Source: Patella vulgata (taxonomy: Eukaryota; Mollusca; Gastropoda; Patellidae). From it: DNA of 64,000 nucleotides. The notes beneath the pieces were generated by a model that made no database searches, was not told where the DNA came from, and saw only the letters and a program-made list of their open reading frames with translations. A program made the translations under genes and the position numbers. This document shows, in pieces, positions 45,507 to 56,069 of the stretch (its first letter is position 1; each line of letters begins with the position of its first letter). The stretch spans positions 77,991,730-78,055,729 of the forward strand of contig NC_065880.2 of NCBI RefSeq assembly GCF_932274485.2, written 5' to 3'.

Positions 45507-45697
45507 TATTAATTAGACATTTATTAACATACCAAGACCATAATCAACTCTCGATGTCATCTGATGGCTCCGATATATAGTAGATTTTGAATACGTTCGG
45601 CGGTTGATAAAATAACATTAAAAATGGATAATCGAGACTTTGTTTATTATCGTAACAACGGTAGCAATGACATTCGAGGCTCCACTGTTTTTATGTG

Positions 45698-46553
45698 GAT
45701 AAATTCCGTAGTGTAACACTTTTTTCCTGTTAATCGATGGCTTTTTTCAGAGAAATTGTGTTAAAAAAAGTGTGAACTATTTCTTCAAATTTCGTGTTTT
45801 ACGTATTTCTATGGAATATTCAGTATTAAACAGGAAATTTCCGTGAAATTTAGGGATAAAATGTTTTATTCCCTTCTATAATGGACTTAATTCTGTTATT
45901 TTACGGAATAAACGGTGGAATGACTAGGAATTTCCGTGAAATTTAGGGATAAATGTTTTATTCTATTCTATAATGGACTGAATTCTGTGATTTTATGGGA
46001 TAAACGGTGGAATGACCAGGAATTTACGGATTATTTCTGTTTGCAAATGCAACGATAAGTAATCGTATACATATATAATCATTCCTAACAATTATTATGT
46101 TATAGTATTCATTTCAGTTTATAAACCATAATATGAGGAATCATATTTTGTAAATTTTGGTATATTACATGTCATGTATATCTAATTTCCATTATTTATA
46201 AGATCTATAAAGTGTATTGTTATTCATCATACGTTAATCATATTGTAAGTATTTTCATAAATGTATAAAATTATGTTTTAACGCTAAGCGTGTATAGGTT
46301 GTATCTGGTAATCAAGCACCTGTTAACTCATGAAAGCCGCGCTATAAATATAACAAAGTCAATGGTTAATTAATAAAACTTTTATCACTTTCATGCTCAG
46401 GAAATAAAAATTACCAGGATTTTTTTCTGTATTTGAAAATGGAATTCATGTTAATGGAAGGAATTTCTGTAAATTACAGGAAAAACAAATACGGATAATT
46501 CTTGTTTCCGGAATTTTTTACGTTTTTTCACGGATTTTTTTTGTTACAGTGTA
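45698..46553. mobile_element. CACTG-ended DNA element inside MITE-C
   Basis: About 850 bp. Left tagtgtaacacttttttcc and the complement of the right end, cactgtaacaaaaaaaatcc, form short inverted repeats. The interior has a 95-bp tandem pair (gaatttccgtgaaatttagg, gataaa, ttctataatggact, aacggtggaatgac) at 45836-46020. The ends recall CACTA/EnSpm. Superfamily uncertain. Confidence 0.55.
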
Positions 46554-46724
46554 CAGTGTTCTTGTATCGCCGATATCTAGGCTCAAAGTGAAGTAATTTG
46601 ACTGAAATTTTCATTATCTATTTTTTAACTATTTTATCGAGAACTGTCAGCTCTTGATCTATTCTTACATAATGCCCCTTTAATTAGTAAATCAATAATT
46701 TTCTTCCATGACATCTAGAAGTAG

Positions 46725-47117
46725 AGCTACGGATTCGATAACGAGTTGGCAGTTCTCACTATAATAGTTAAAAACTAGATAATGTAAAGGCAATTTGCTG
46801 AAAATTTCATTCAAATTGATCCACTATGAACCGAGAACTAAGTAATTGAAATTTCCGCCTAGCCTCGATCATCATTACTAAAGTCAGGACGATAAACAGC
46901 ATAGTCTCGATTATCCATTTAATCGTTAAATCGTGAAGGAAAATTATGCAGTAAATCGGCTCATAATCCACCAAAGATCGCAGGCTAGCGATGCCATCTA
47001 GAGTTGATTATGGTCTAGATAGGTTAATTAATTTCTAATTAATAATTTAGATAACATTTCAGGCCTAAAGAAAGACCTGCGATAAACAGATTTAGCTCTT
47101 GCATAATGTATGTTTAA
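46725..47117 (-). mobile_element. MITE-C copy 9
   Basis: Complement of MITE-C from gagttggcagttctcactat to tcttgcataatgtatgtTTAA. The left end lacks the gcattatg repeat. Confidence 0.8.
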
Positions 47118-47170
47118 TTAAGTCTTTAACAACAACGATTTCCTTTGAATATGACATTTAATTCACAAAG

Positions 47171-47216
47171 ACAGACCTGCAATAGGGAGATTTATCTCTT
47201 ACATGATGCCCGTTTA
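47171..47216 (-). mobile_element. MITE-C end fragment
   Basis: agacctgcaatagggagatt, tcttacatgatgcccgtTTAA. Confidence 0.7.
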
Positions 47217-47587
47217 ATATAATGATTAAAGGCTAAATAATGACGAAAATATATCCCCACTTGCATAGACCCGTTGCTACTTTATTTTCAGCGATCTACG
47301 ACACATTGACAATCATTCGCCCGACTAATAATCGCTGGTGCGTGATGGCCTCATCAGATACAAGGGATTGAAGGCTGAGTTTATATACAAATATTCGTAT
47401 TCAATGTCTTCTACTTCAACACACGTGTTACACTTATGTTTATTATTATAGGGTTGGAAAAAACATGGCCATTTCTATATAATGTGTGTTGAATAAACAA
47501 AGTATTAAAATATTGAATAGATAACTTATAGTGAAAAAACTACTACTTCAATTTGTACAACAGTCTCTTCTTGACATTCATTTCCTT

Positions 47588-47800
47588 ATTATGACAACCA
47601 GTTTTATTTACACTGCAAACTACCCCCCCCCCCCCCCTAAAAAAAAAAAACCCCAGATATCGATGGTCCAATTCTTTTTATGACAACCAGTTTTATTTAC
47701 ACTGCAAACAAAATAATAATAATAAAAAAAAAAAAATTAAAAAAAAAATCAAAAAAAAAAAATCCAAATCCGTAGATATCGGTGGTCCAATTCTTTTTAT
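47588..47800. repeat. Two-unit duplication with C-, A-runs
   Basis: tatgacaaccagttttattt, acactgcaaac, then a homopolymer-rich part, agatatcg and ggtccaattcttttta; units at about 47589 and 47679. Confidence 0.75.
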
Positions 47801-47826
47801 GTTAGAATTTTTTTTTTAAAAAAAAA

Positions 47827-47945
47827 GAAGCATTATGTAAGATTTAGTTAAAGAACTGGTTGTTCTTGTTAGAATATATAGTTCGAAAATAGATAATGCA
47901 AGAATTTCCAGCTCTTTATCAAATTCTTACATAATGCATATTTAA
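47827..47945. mobile_element. MITE-C mini-derivative upstream of noggin-like exon
   Basis: gcattatgtaagatttagtt at the left and ttcttacataatgcatattt at the right are inverted. Only about 120 bp in total. It lies about 160 bp before the splice acceptor. Confidence 0.75.
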
Positions 47946-48087
47946 CCAATTTAAAATTGCTTTTTTATTGGCTCATAGAAAAATAGACAATCCTTTGTTT
48001 TTAAAGCTGTTAATTTTATCTATTTCTATCTATTTCTTCTTCCTGCGTAATTTGTCGTTAATAATTTATACTTAATACAAGTTTTAT

Positions 48088-48102
48088 TCCTTGTCTTTTC
48101 AG
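48088..48102 (+). promoter_or_regulatory. Splice acceptor before the noggin-like coding exon
   Basis: A pyrimidine tract (tccttgtcttttcag) ends in CAG eleven bases before the ATG. It implies an upstream non-coding exon outside or unrecognised in this window. Confidence 0.6.
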
Positions 48103-48113
48103 AAGAAGCCAGG

Positions 48114-48890
48114 ATGAAACCACACGACGCAAATAGTACCCTTGTTTCTTTGTTAATGGGTGTGCAGTTTATACAGACAGCGTTGGGACGATTTCCACCA
48201 TTTTTTCAGACGGCTCCAAGAATAGTGCCAGTACAGTCTCCACTTCCAGACAGACTATTTGAACTTCCAACGTCACCGCGATACACGAAATTTCTTCCGA
48301 AGAAGAAAAACCTTAAAACAAGGAAATTGATAAAACGTCTTGGACATGCCTTTAATCCCGAATGGATGTCCATAGACCAACCTGTACATATTCACGAAGT
48401 AGTTTCCGATGAAGTTGATATTAAATTAGTATCCGAAGCACGCCATGTTAATTTCTCCATGTCCGGATCGGACGGGAAGCGCCAGAATATCAGTGGATCT
48501 ATGCTCGCGGCTTTTCAAGAATGGTTAGTACAGCGTGGTTCCTGTCCAGTTCACTTTGTTTGGGAGGATCTTGGTATTAACTTTTGGCCGCGATGGGTAA
48601 AACGGGGCTTCTGTGTGGATGAACAGTCCTGCTCATGGCCGCCAGGAATGCATTGTTTGCCCGCGGAAAATAGGCGAATACGTCTGCTAAGATGGCAATG
48701 TCAACCACGCGGTGCGAAATTTAAAGGAGGACGTTACGTGGGTAAAAAGGGGGATGATGACGTCGATTCTAACGCCACCGAGAACTGGCCCAAAATAACC
48801 CACAAACAGAGACGAAAAAGATATGGCATGAAGTGTAAATGGATAAAAATTCCCTACCCTATAACTGACGAGTGTTTCTGTTCGTGTTGA
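48114..48890 (+). CDS. Noggin-like secreted BMP antagonist
   Basis: 258 residues. Noggins bind BMP ligands outside the cell and block receptor access, shaping dorsoventral and neural patterning. Seen: hydrophobic stretch LVSLLMGVQFIQTALG (10-25) as signal peptide; KLIKRLGHAFNPEWM (71-85), matching the noggin clip region; EWLVQRGSCPVHFVWEDLGINFWPRWVKRGFC region (136-167), the family signature; SCSWPPGMHC (172-181), LLRWQCQPRG (191-200) and CKWIKIPYPITDECFCSC (241-258). All nine C-terminal cysteines of vertebrate noggin have partners: 144, 167, 173, 181, 196, 241, 254, 256, 258. Between QPRG and CKW lie about 37 extra residues (201-240), with an acidic GDDDVD and a basic KQRRKR. Such an insertion is known from planarian noggin-like genes. 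Possible N-glycosylation at N7, N113, N125 and N220. The ATG has A at -3. The coding region is a single exon, as in vertebrate noggin. Start and family are firm; orthology to true noggin versus noggin-like is less so. Confidence 0.95.
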   Translation: MKPHDANSTLVSLLMGVQFIQTALGRFPPFFQTAPRIVPVQSPLPDRLFELPTSPRYTKFLPKKKNLKTRKLIKRLGHAFNPEWMSIDQPVHIHEVVSDEVDIKLVSEARHVNFSMSGSDGKRQNISGSMLAAFQEWLVQRGSCPVHFVWEDLGINFWPRWVKRGFCVDEQSCSWPPGMHCLPAENRRIRLLRWQCQPRGAKFKGGRYVGKKGDDDVDSNATENWPKITHKQRRKRYGMKCKWIKIPYPITDECFCSC

Positions 48891-48972
48891 GGGTATGACG
48901 ACTGGTATAATCGTGAACAACTCGATGATATAGGGTATGAAGACTCGTATAATCGTGAACAAACTAGATGAT
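48891..48972. repeat. Two-unit repeat at the start of the noggin-like 3' UTR
   Basis: gggtatgacgactggtataa, tcgtgaacaa and ctcgatgata recur once (units near 48891 and 48933). Confidence 0.7.
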
Positions 48973-49347
48973 AATTGACGCTTGAAAGAGACTCGAGCTT
49001 AAATCAGTAATATTATGTATTATGAAATTGGAATGTTTGTGTACGCTGGCTCCACTTCGTTGTTTCAAACAACGGATATATTGATATTTCTAATATTATG
49101 ATATTTTGGCATTTAGTGAGTTCTAATTGAGCCCGAAGCCATTAGACAGCGGTTTCAAAATACTGATATAGCTTTAACAGTGCTTATGTTGATATGAATA
49201 GAACATTCTGTGGAATGTGAGATCTTTAGAACTAAGTTACTATATTCACAACATTGTGTTCAATAATAAGTGATCGTACAAACATTTATTTAATACATAC
49301 TTATAGCGAAACAAATGTTTTTTTTTCAGAATTTTCAAAACATCCAT

Positions 49348-49656
49348 TAAACCTCTTTGATTTAGATAAAAATGTTGTACTGAACTAAATTGGTCCGATC
49401 TCTTATTTCAATTAGTGATGGGTGCAGCACAATTCATATGGGTGTGATTTTTGCCTTACTGTGTCGACAGTGGAACATAAAAGCCATTATATCTCAACAC
49501 GGGGCTTTATCCACAGATGGTTATATCTATATCACAACACAGGGTTTTATCTAGAGACTTTAAATTTTCAATGAAGACGGGTTGTCATCCTACAATATAC
49601 ACAGAAAATCTAATTAAATCGAAAATTTCATTTTCTATCCAAATCAAAGAGGTTTA
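49348..49656. mobile_element. MITE with TAAACCTCTTTGATTT ends
   Basis: taaacctctttgatttagat at the left and its complement at the right (49636-49656) form about 25-bp inverted repeats. CAT-like flanks on both sides are too short to prove a target duplication. Interior holds a two-unit repeat with tatctcaacacggggcttta (49488 and 49530). Confidence 0.65.
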
Positions 49657-49674
49657 CATATTGTTTTCATATTA

Positions 49675-50740
49675 TGATATACTATAGAGACGTTAATATA
49701 TAATATAGAAACGTTTTCATGTTATAGTTTTATAACATAATATAGAGACGTGTTCATATTATGGTTTATAAGATATAAGGCCGTTTTCATGTTATAGTTT
49801 ATAACAGATAAAACAGAGACGTTTGTATGCTATAACATATGATATAGAGACGTTTTCGTGTTATAGTTTATAACCTATAATATAGAGTCGTTTCCATGTT
49901 ATAGTTTATAACATATAATACAGAGACGTTTTCATGTTATAGTTCATAACATATGATATAGAGACGTTTTCGTGTTATAGTTTATAACCTATAGTTATAG
50001 TTTATAACATATAATATAGAGATGTTTTCATGTTATAGTTCATAAGATATAATATAGAGACGTTTTCATGTTATAGCTTATAACATATAATAGAGACGTT
50101 TTCATGTTATAGCTTATAACATATAATATAGAAACATTTTCATCTTATAGTTTATAACATATAATATAGAGTCGTTTCCATGTTATAGTTTGTAACATAT
50201 AATATAGAGACGTTTGCATATTATGGTTTATAACATATATGTACAGTGGCGGCGCCAGCCGTCGGTGATTGGAGGGGCAAAGCTGGGGCAAAGTACAAGG
50301 TTAAGGGTCCAGAGGCACGAGCTACAACTAGGGGTAAGGGGGCTTCCCCAGAAAATTTTGAAAAATAGGTTGCCGGAAATGCAGCCTGGCAGTATTTCAG
50401 GCACTGATCGATGAGGTAAAGTGTCAAACGAACGGACTTGCGAATCACGACGAAGCCTACTCACGAGCGTCAAAGTAGGGAGTCCTGCCCCAGAAAATTT
50501 TGAAAAATAGACTGTCGGAAATGCTCTACAACATGCAAGTTTATGACTGAGTGGGGATGTGGGATTTATTCACCGTAGAAGGTATGGATTACCGAAACGT
50601 ATCACAAATATTTTTTTTTATTTTCTAAAATTATTGGGGGGGGGGGGCAAACAGAGGGCAGACCAGATTAATGGGGGCAAATGCCCCCCTTGCCCCCCCC
50701 CCTGGCGCCGCCACTGTATATGTATAATATAGGTATGGTA
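49675..50740. repeat. 38-bp minisatellite interrupted by a hAT-like MITE
   Basis: Unit: gttatagtttataacatata, atatagagacgttttcat (38 bp). About 14 imperfect units run from 49675 to 50243, with a remnant after 50717. Each unit contains the palindrome gttatagtttataac. It lies 0.8 kb after the noggin-like stop. Confidence 0.88.
50244..50716. mobile_element. hAT-like MITE, 473 bp
   Basis: Perfect 15-bp inverted ends CAGTGGCGGCGCCAG / CTGGCGCCGCCACTG and an exact 8-bp duplication TATATGTA (50236-50243, 50717-50724). The interior holds two aaaattttgaaaaatag blocks near 50353 and 50492 and G/C-runs near 50636-50702. No transposase. Intact ends suggest it is young. Confidence 0.93.
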
Positions 50741-50744
50741 GCTC

Positions 50745-51340
50745 TGGGCACTCGGACCAACAGGTTTACTCCAGGCCTCATAGCGGCCTCATAGCTTGAT
50801 TCACCTTTCAGACACCCGACTCATAGACCATTATTCTCTTCGGAATTTGGCCATTATATATTTCAGTGAATTCAAAGATGAATTTTATTTATTTTGATCT
50901 GGTCCCTCAGATCCTCTGACTGCCCGAGACCGAGTCCGCCACTGAATATAATAAAGTTTTCATAAAACATACTGGATGTATGATTAACATGTTATTATAA
51001 AATATATAAACTATTTTGATGGTGATGTAAATAATATTAATACTATACTTAATACAAAGACAAGGTGATAATTACACGCTTATGGCATATAACAGGCCCA
51101 CTTATGATAATATTATCTCGATAGTAATACTCAAATATACGCACACAAAATCTTAATAACGACTTTAAATTTAATATTATATTTTGTAATTGCATGGTGT
51201 TTACGTCTTCTTTTTAAATGTGGCGCCGTGGCCAAGAGACAAGATAATTTCACACACTGAATTTTACATGATCATCTTTTACCACGCGGTTACTTAAGAA
51301 ACACAGATCTACATTTCGCTCCATGAACGGTAATTCCCTG
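50745..51340. other. Unannotated stretch
   Basis: No gene, RNA or recognised repeat. Confidence 0.45.
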
Positions 51341-51354
51341 CTTCGATTTATATG

Positions 51355-51617
51355 ATGTCTGCGCAAACTCAGACTGCGCAAGTTAGTTTTAATCTGGACA
51401 TCGTCTACAAGCAAAAAATATTAGAAATGAATGAATGAATGAATGAATGCACACTCAGATTGCGCAAGTTAGTTAATCTGGACGTCGTCTACAAGCAAAC
51501 AAATATTAGAAATGAATGAATGAATAAATGCGCAGACTCAGATTGCGTAAGTTGGTTAATCTGGACGTTTTCTACAAACAAGAAATATTAGAAATGAATA
51601 AATGAATGAATGAATGA
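51355..51617. repeat. Three-unit tandem repeat, about 85-90 bp, with (GAAT)n
   Basis: actcagattgcgcaagttag, ttaatctggacgtcgtctac, aagcaa, atattagaaatgaatgaatg; units near 51366, 51452 and 51536. Confidence 0.85.
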
Positions 51618-51660
51618 CAATTAACGTCTTACTTTTCTGCCCCTAATGAGGACGTGTCTA
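51618..51660 (-). repeat. SINE-A scrap
   Basis: ttaacgtcttacttttctgc then taatgaggac matches the SINE-A tail complement. Confidence 0.55.
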
Positions 51661-51782
51661 CATTTTTCGGTACTTTCCCCTTTTTCACTCGCTCTTGGTT
51701 CCAGCACTCTTCGCCATAGTTCTATATGACGTCATTTCTGTTTCCTTAGAGATTATTTTTAAATGTCTTATTTATTACCTTG

Positions 51783-51815
51783 AAGAAGAAGAGGGTCCAT
51801 CTTCGAAACGTTAGT
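51783..51815 (+). ncRNA. Hammerhead-like core (degenerate)
   Basis: gaagaagaagagggtccatc continues into TTCGAAACGTTAG: the stem gaaga/tcttc is followed by GAAAC. Same plan as the 41854 and 45319 elements but in plus orientation. No bounding duplication found. Confidence 0.35.
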
Positions 51816-52299
51816 CTAATAGTATCTGACGATGAAAACAGTGTTAGTGTCGCTCTTGTTTATTCACTTCCATATATATTAGAAATGTGAAAAGCTTTCA
51901 ATAAAAAACAAAGTTTTTCAAAAATCATCTACAAGAATCAACCTGTAGTTAGTTTTCAGTTAAACCAGTTTTTATATAATATAAAAACACTAAACTGTTG
52001 TAGAAATTGTAAAATAATTATTTCGTTCCGTTTGTGTTATAATTTCTCGTCGTAAATTTGTTTAAATAAACGTTATAGTAATGTTGCTGTATATGACAAC
52101 AGTCAATGACTTGTATTAAGCCATGAATGTAGATATTGTTTTTGTTTTATCAGATTATTAAATCAGATAAAATAATACCAGTTCTTGTTGTTTTTCTGAC
52201 CTAGTCAACGTGATTTATAGACATATTTTCTTGAAATGCGTCCAGCTAGATCGATTTTACAAATGCCTTTTCATAAAATTTTACTACAAATCGACGTAA

Positions 52300-52690
52300 A
52301 TGAAATGAAAATATGTGTTTTTTATGTCCTAGTTTTCTGCACCAAACGAGCCAATGAAGAAGGGCATACGCCATACAGTGTGCTATGAGGAAATTTTGCG
52401 AGGACAGCGGCGCTACGGCCTACTCTTATACCGAATTCCAAATGCCAAGGGTTCCCTACTCGTGAAGGGTTCTTTTACGTGCACACCAACGTGTACACGT
52501 GGTTTCGGTTTTTCATACCATTCGAACGACTAGACGATGTTCTTTGTCAGGCCCATTGTCCTGCACCACTGACATGGAAATTTCTCGGCCAAAACCATGA
52601 GCTAACCCAGACCTCCCGATTAGCGAGCCATCACCGTGAGCTAACCGAGACCAACGGCTTACCTACCAATCCACCGCGGCACCCACACGG
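52300..52690 (-). repeat. SINE-A, full length with duplicated head segment
   Basis: From aaatgaaatgaaaatatgtg to ccaatccaccgcggcaccca. The gagctaacc-gagacc-tagcgagccatc stretch of the head occurs twice. The 124-residue frame across this copy is a by-product. Confidence 0.88.
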
Positions 52691-52699
52691 AGACGTAAA

Positions 52700-53115
52700 T
52701 ATGGGTTGGCATCAAAAACAATGCCATCAACAATATTTGCAACGGTATATGTCCCAGGAGAACTTTGACCATTTGCATGTGCCTTTTACTGGATCATGTA
52801 TTGCCAATACGTTCATTGTTTTACCATCAAAGGTTAGAGGAAAAAAATATTGATTTATTCTGAAGCTTTCAAGGCGTACACTACCACCATCATAAATATG
52901 AACTCTACCGAAAAGCATAAAATATCTTACATTAACATAGTTCTGCTAATATATTCTTTGAGAAAAGTTATTTGAGTTATTTCGACAACATTATTGTATA
53001 AATGTCGACTTCAAAAGAATACACAGTAATGAAAGTCAGTGATTATTTAAGAGTTGTTTCCCCCTTGTCATGGAAACCTTCATTTTGAGACCAATATACG
53101 TGTAATTTGTTCAAT
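52700..53115. other. Unannotated stretch
   Basis: No gene or recognised repeat. Confidence 0.45.
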
Positions 53116-53119
53116 GGTC

Positions 53120-53290
53120 AATGGGAGAGGCGGTGGGAGGGGTGGTCGAATGTTTAATGCGTGCGCGTTGGGTCAGAAGCTCTGTCATTGAGTCAAGTGG
53201 CGTGGTTTCGATTCCCCGCTTGTACGTAACAAGGTGTAGGGTCGCCTGTTTAAACTTGTGGTCCTCCGATTTACTCCCACTGTGCTACCC
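53120..53290 (+). repeat. SINE-B, 5' half
   Basis: gtggtcgaatgtttaatgcg head, attgagtcaagtggcgtggt, ttcgattccccgcttg (box B-like), aaggtgtagggtcgcctgtt and tttactcccactg. The 3' half is lost. Confidence 0.82.
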
Positions 53291-53383
53291 GGTTGTCGTC
53301 CCATCAGCCTTACAAGCGCTACCCAACTTTAAACAAATCTAAATGTTATTTGATAAATTAATTCTCATCTTTTAATTACAAAT

Positions 53384-53726
53384 ATGAAATGAAAATGAAA
53401 TGGGGTTTAATGTCCTATATTTCTGTACCGTGGCGGCTAATGAAGACCGGCATACCCCATACAGACAGTGTGTGCTACGAAGAATTTTTTACCCGAACTC
53501 TTCATTCAAAGATTTCCAATGGTCAACGGCCCTGTTACATGCACGTCTATGTATACACGAAGGTTCGGTTTTTCATCCAACCTGTACGACTAGTCTCATT
53601 GCCGTGCCAGTCCCTAGTCCTTCACCTCTGACAAGAAGAACACTTGAGAGTTTCCTCGGCCAACAATGGGATCGAACCCGGGCCATGAGGGTTAGATATC
53701 CAACGCCTTGCTCACGGAGTCACTAA
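53384..53726 (-). repeat. SINE-A, near full length
   Basis: gaaatgaaaatgaaatgggg to gggatcgaacccgggccatg and cttgctcacggagtcac. The 80- and 108-residue overlapping frames are by-products. Confidence 0.88.
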
Positions 53727-53814
53727 TATTTACGGGAGACACTAATTGTAGGCCGGTTGGAGAGGTTCGGGAATTTCCGATGTCTATATACAATGGTCGC
53801 TTTATATAAATAAC

Positions 53815-54975
53815 TATTTTTGGGGATACGCCCCATACGTTCCTGCTAAGCTTTTGTCACGCTTCCCCACACCTGCACGACGCCCATCCACGTTGCCACC
53901 ACGCTCAACCACGTTGCCACCACACTGACAAGACGCTCCTACCACATCCTTGCTACGCTGGTAGAATGACCTTGGATACTGATCCCCGTCCATCAGTTCC
54001 AGTCTTGGAGAGCTAACAAAACAAAAAAAACCCAACATACACCACGACATTGCTACGACCTAAAGAAATCCGCCAGATAGTGTCTGGGAGCGGAATCGAC
54101 GTGACGATGTCTTTGTGAACGCAGTAAGAGCATGGTTGGGTCATGGTAGGAACGTAGGAAGCGAGTTAGGCCACGATCTCATTCTGCGGATTTAGAATGT
54201 GAGAGCTGAGGAGCTTATCGTCAACGTAAGGCCTGTGACAATAAGCGCCACGACCTCAGCACGCGCTCACTACGCCCAGTGCGCTCCAATCAAGTTCTTG
54301 GCCATGTTCTATATAGTTTTTGAGCGCGAAAAAGTTAGGAGCGTGGTCAGAGCGTAGCGAAATCTGATTGGTCGCAGAGAGGGTGTGGCGAGATTTTTGT
54401 TCCCGTATTAAGAGCGTGACCATGGGCGTTCACCCCGCTCTCGGTACGCTGCCCCAGCTCTCACTCCGCTGTCGCCACACTTTCTTACACCACGACTTCG
54501 CTACACTAATATCCCAGTCAGACGGGGTGGCGTCCTTACTGCGACGCTACTGCGACGGAAAATGGTCGCGGAGCACGTCAAGATCGCCATAAGCGCGGTA
54601 AAAGCGTGGTGGAAACGCCAGATATCGTGCTGTGGTCTCCATGGTCGTGAATGATCGCCTAATCACCGCGTTTGCTTTAAGCATGTTCATAACAAACGCC
54701 AAGGCTCTGCGATCTAACCTGGAAAGTTGTAATGCCCGCGTCAGACCGGGGTGGCGTCCTTACTGCGCTGCAGCGACCGTACGGCGACCAGAAAATGCAC
54801 AAGGTCACCGGCAAACGTGAACACAACGTACGAAAATGTCCCAATGTTACAACCTTGGCGTTTGTTTTGAATACGCTTTTACCACGCCTATGGCGATCTT
54901 CACGCGCTCTGGGGCCATTTTCCGTCGCCGTAGCAGCGCAGTAATTAAGGCACCACCCCGGTCTGACGGGGTCAA
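53815..54975. repeat. GC-rich composite element
   Basis: Sharply GC-rich against the window. Contains periodic cacgct / gctacg / ccaccac motifs. tcagacggggtggcgtcctt (54519) and tcagaccggggtggcgtcct (54741) are direct copies, and the complement occurs at 54945-54972. The 54741-54972 part thus has inverted ends of about 40 bp. Probably a non-autonomous DNA element inserted next to or inside relatives. The 125-residue minus frame here shows no family resemblance. Confidence 0.6.
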
Positions 54976-55139
54976 GTTTGTAAATTTTTGTAAGTTTTAT
55001 ACAAATGTTTATATTCTTAGGAATAACTAATGATTCCAGATGGAAGAATTTCAAAAATGAAAAGTCTCAGTTGTATAGAAGAGTTGTCACATGTAACTAT
55101 ATAGTTTCTCAAATAAAAGATACCATCCTTAACAAAGAT

Positions 55140-55265
55140 GAACAACTGCGACAGGGAGTCACAGTTGCTCAGTGAGTAATACGCTGTATCAACCAGAACG
55201 TCTCGAGTTGGACGAGAAAGTTCCTCGGTATTAGCCGGCATCGTTCTCCCTAAATTCCGAAAGAG
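55140..55265 (+). repeat. SINE-A head, diverged
   Basis: gttgctcagtgagtaatacg, cgtctcgagttggacgagaa, agttcctcggtatt and gccggc match the 5' part. Confidence 0.6.
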
Positions 55266-55269
55266 ATCA

Positions 55270-55670
55270 TCTTTAAACCTCAGATGACCAACTTCGGCAA
55301 TAACGAATGCAATTTGGTGGTAACGTCTTACTCAAAACATGTATGGGGTTCATGACAGAACTCTTATACACAGGCTGGAATAAGCAGATTTGGATGTCCA
55401 GGGCCATAACTTCGCAATTAATCGTTATACGACGCCGACTTTCTTGAGGTTCACTGAACAACACACAACGAGCCTAATACGGCTATATCGCGTGCATCTG
55501 TCGTTCCCAAGTGTAGACCCTCTGTAAATGCTTGCGTGCTGTTCATTTATTTCCCACACCTTGGGATAAAGAAAGTGCTTGGATTTGTTTTATTAGGGTT
55601 GAAAACAAATATTTCCAGCAATAAGTCCGGGGCGAGTCCCCCTTTCTTCAAAATGCCAATAATTTACGAT
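55270..55670. other. Unannotated stretch
   Basis: No gene or recognised repeat. Confidence 0.45.
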
Positions 55671-55680
55671 GTAGGTAGTA

Positions 55681-56049
55681 CAATCTGATTAAAACACAGA
55701 TCCTATTTCGTTTCGTGTTTATAGTTCAAAATTTCGTTTTACTTGTCTTTACTACACTAGGATCTGGAAGAGTTGTTATCATTGGCGTGATCTGAATGGT
55801 TTGAGAGATTAGCCAATGAAACTGTCTGTTACGGTGAGCTTTAGGCGTGTTCTGCACGGAACTGTGGGTAATCCACTAGTAACATCACTGCTGATTGGTT
55901 AATCAAAGGTCTGACCTCATAGGGTCAAAAGCCGCTCGTATGACCTCTGACGCGACCTATCACTGCAACCGGTCAGATCTTCATGTAGTGTAGGCCATCG
56001 AAAGTATAAAAAACGAAACGAAATATAGATCTGTATTTGAATCAGATTG
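55681..56049 (+). mobile_element. MITE-D copy 3 (Mutator-like), perfect 9-bp duplication
   Basis: CAATCTGATTAAAACACAGA at the left and its complement ending aatcagattg at the right. TAGGTAGTA is exact at 55672-55680 and 56050-56058. It fixes the target-site length of this family at 9 bp, which is the main ground for calling it Mutator-like. Confidence 0.92.
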
Positions 56050-56069
56050 TAGGTAGTATGATGACTCAT

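Larger units (their letters stand above)
45276..46683 (+). mobile_element. MITE-C copy 8, split by two insertions
   Basis: MITE-C starts truncated at tctttctttgggccttaaat (45276-45318), continues at 45507-45697, and resumes at about 46554-46683, ending acataatgcccctTTAA. The gaps hold the hammerhead-type element and a CACTG-ended element, so MITE-C is older than both. Confidence 0.82.

Noticed and set aside
53814-55054. Frames of 60-125 residues in the GC-rich segment
   Set aside because: GC-rich DNA gives few stops by chance. Frames overlap on both strands and show no protein-family motif.
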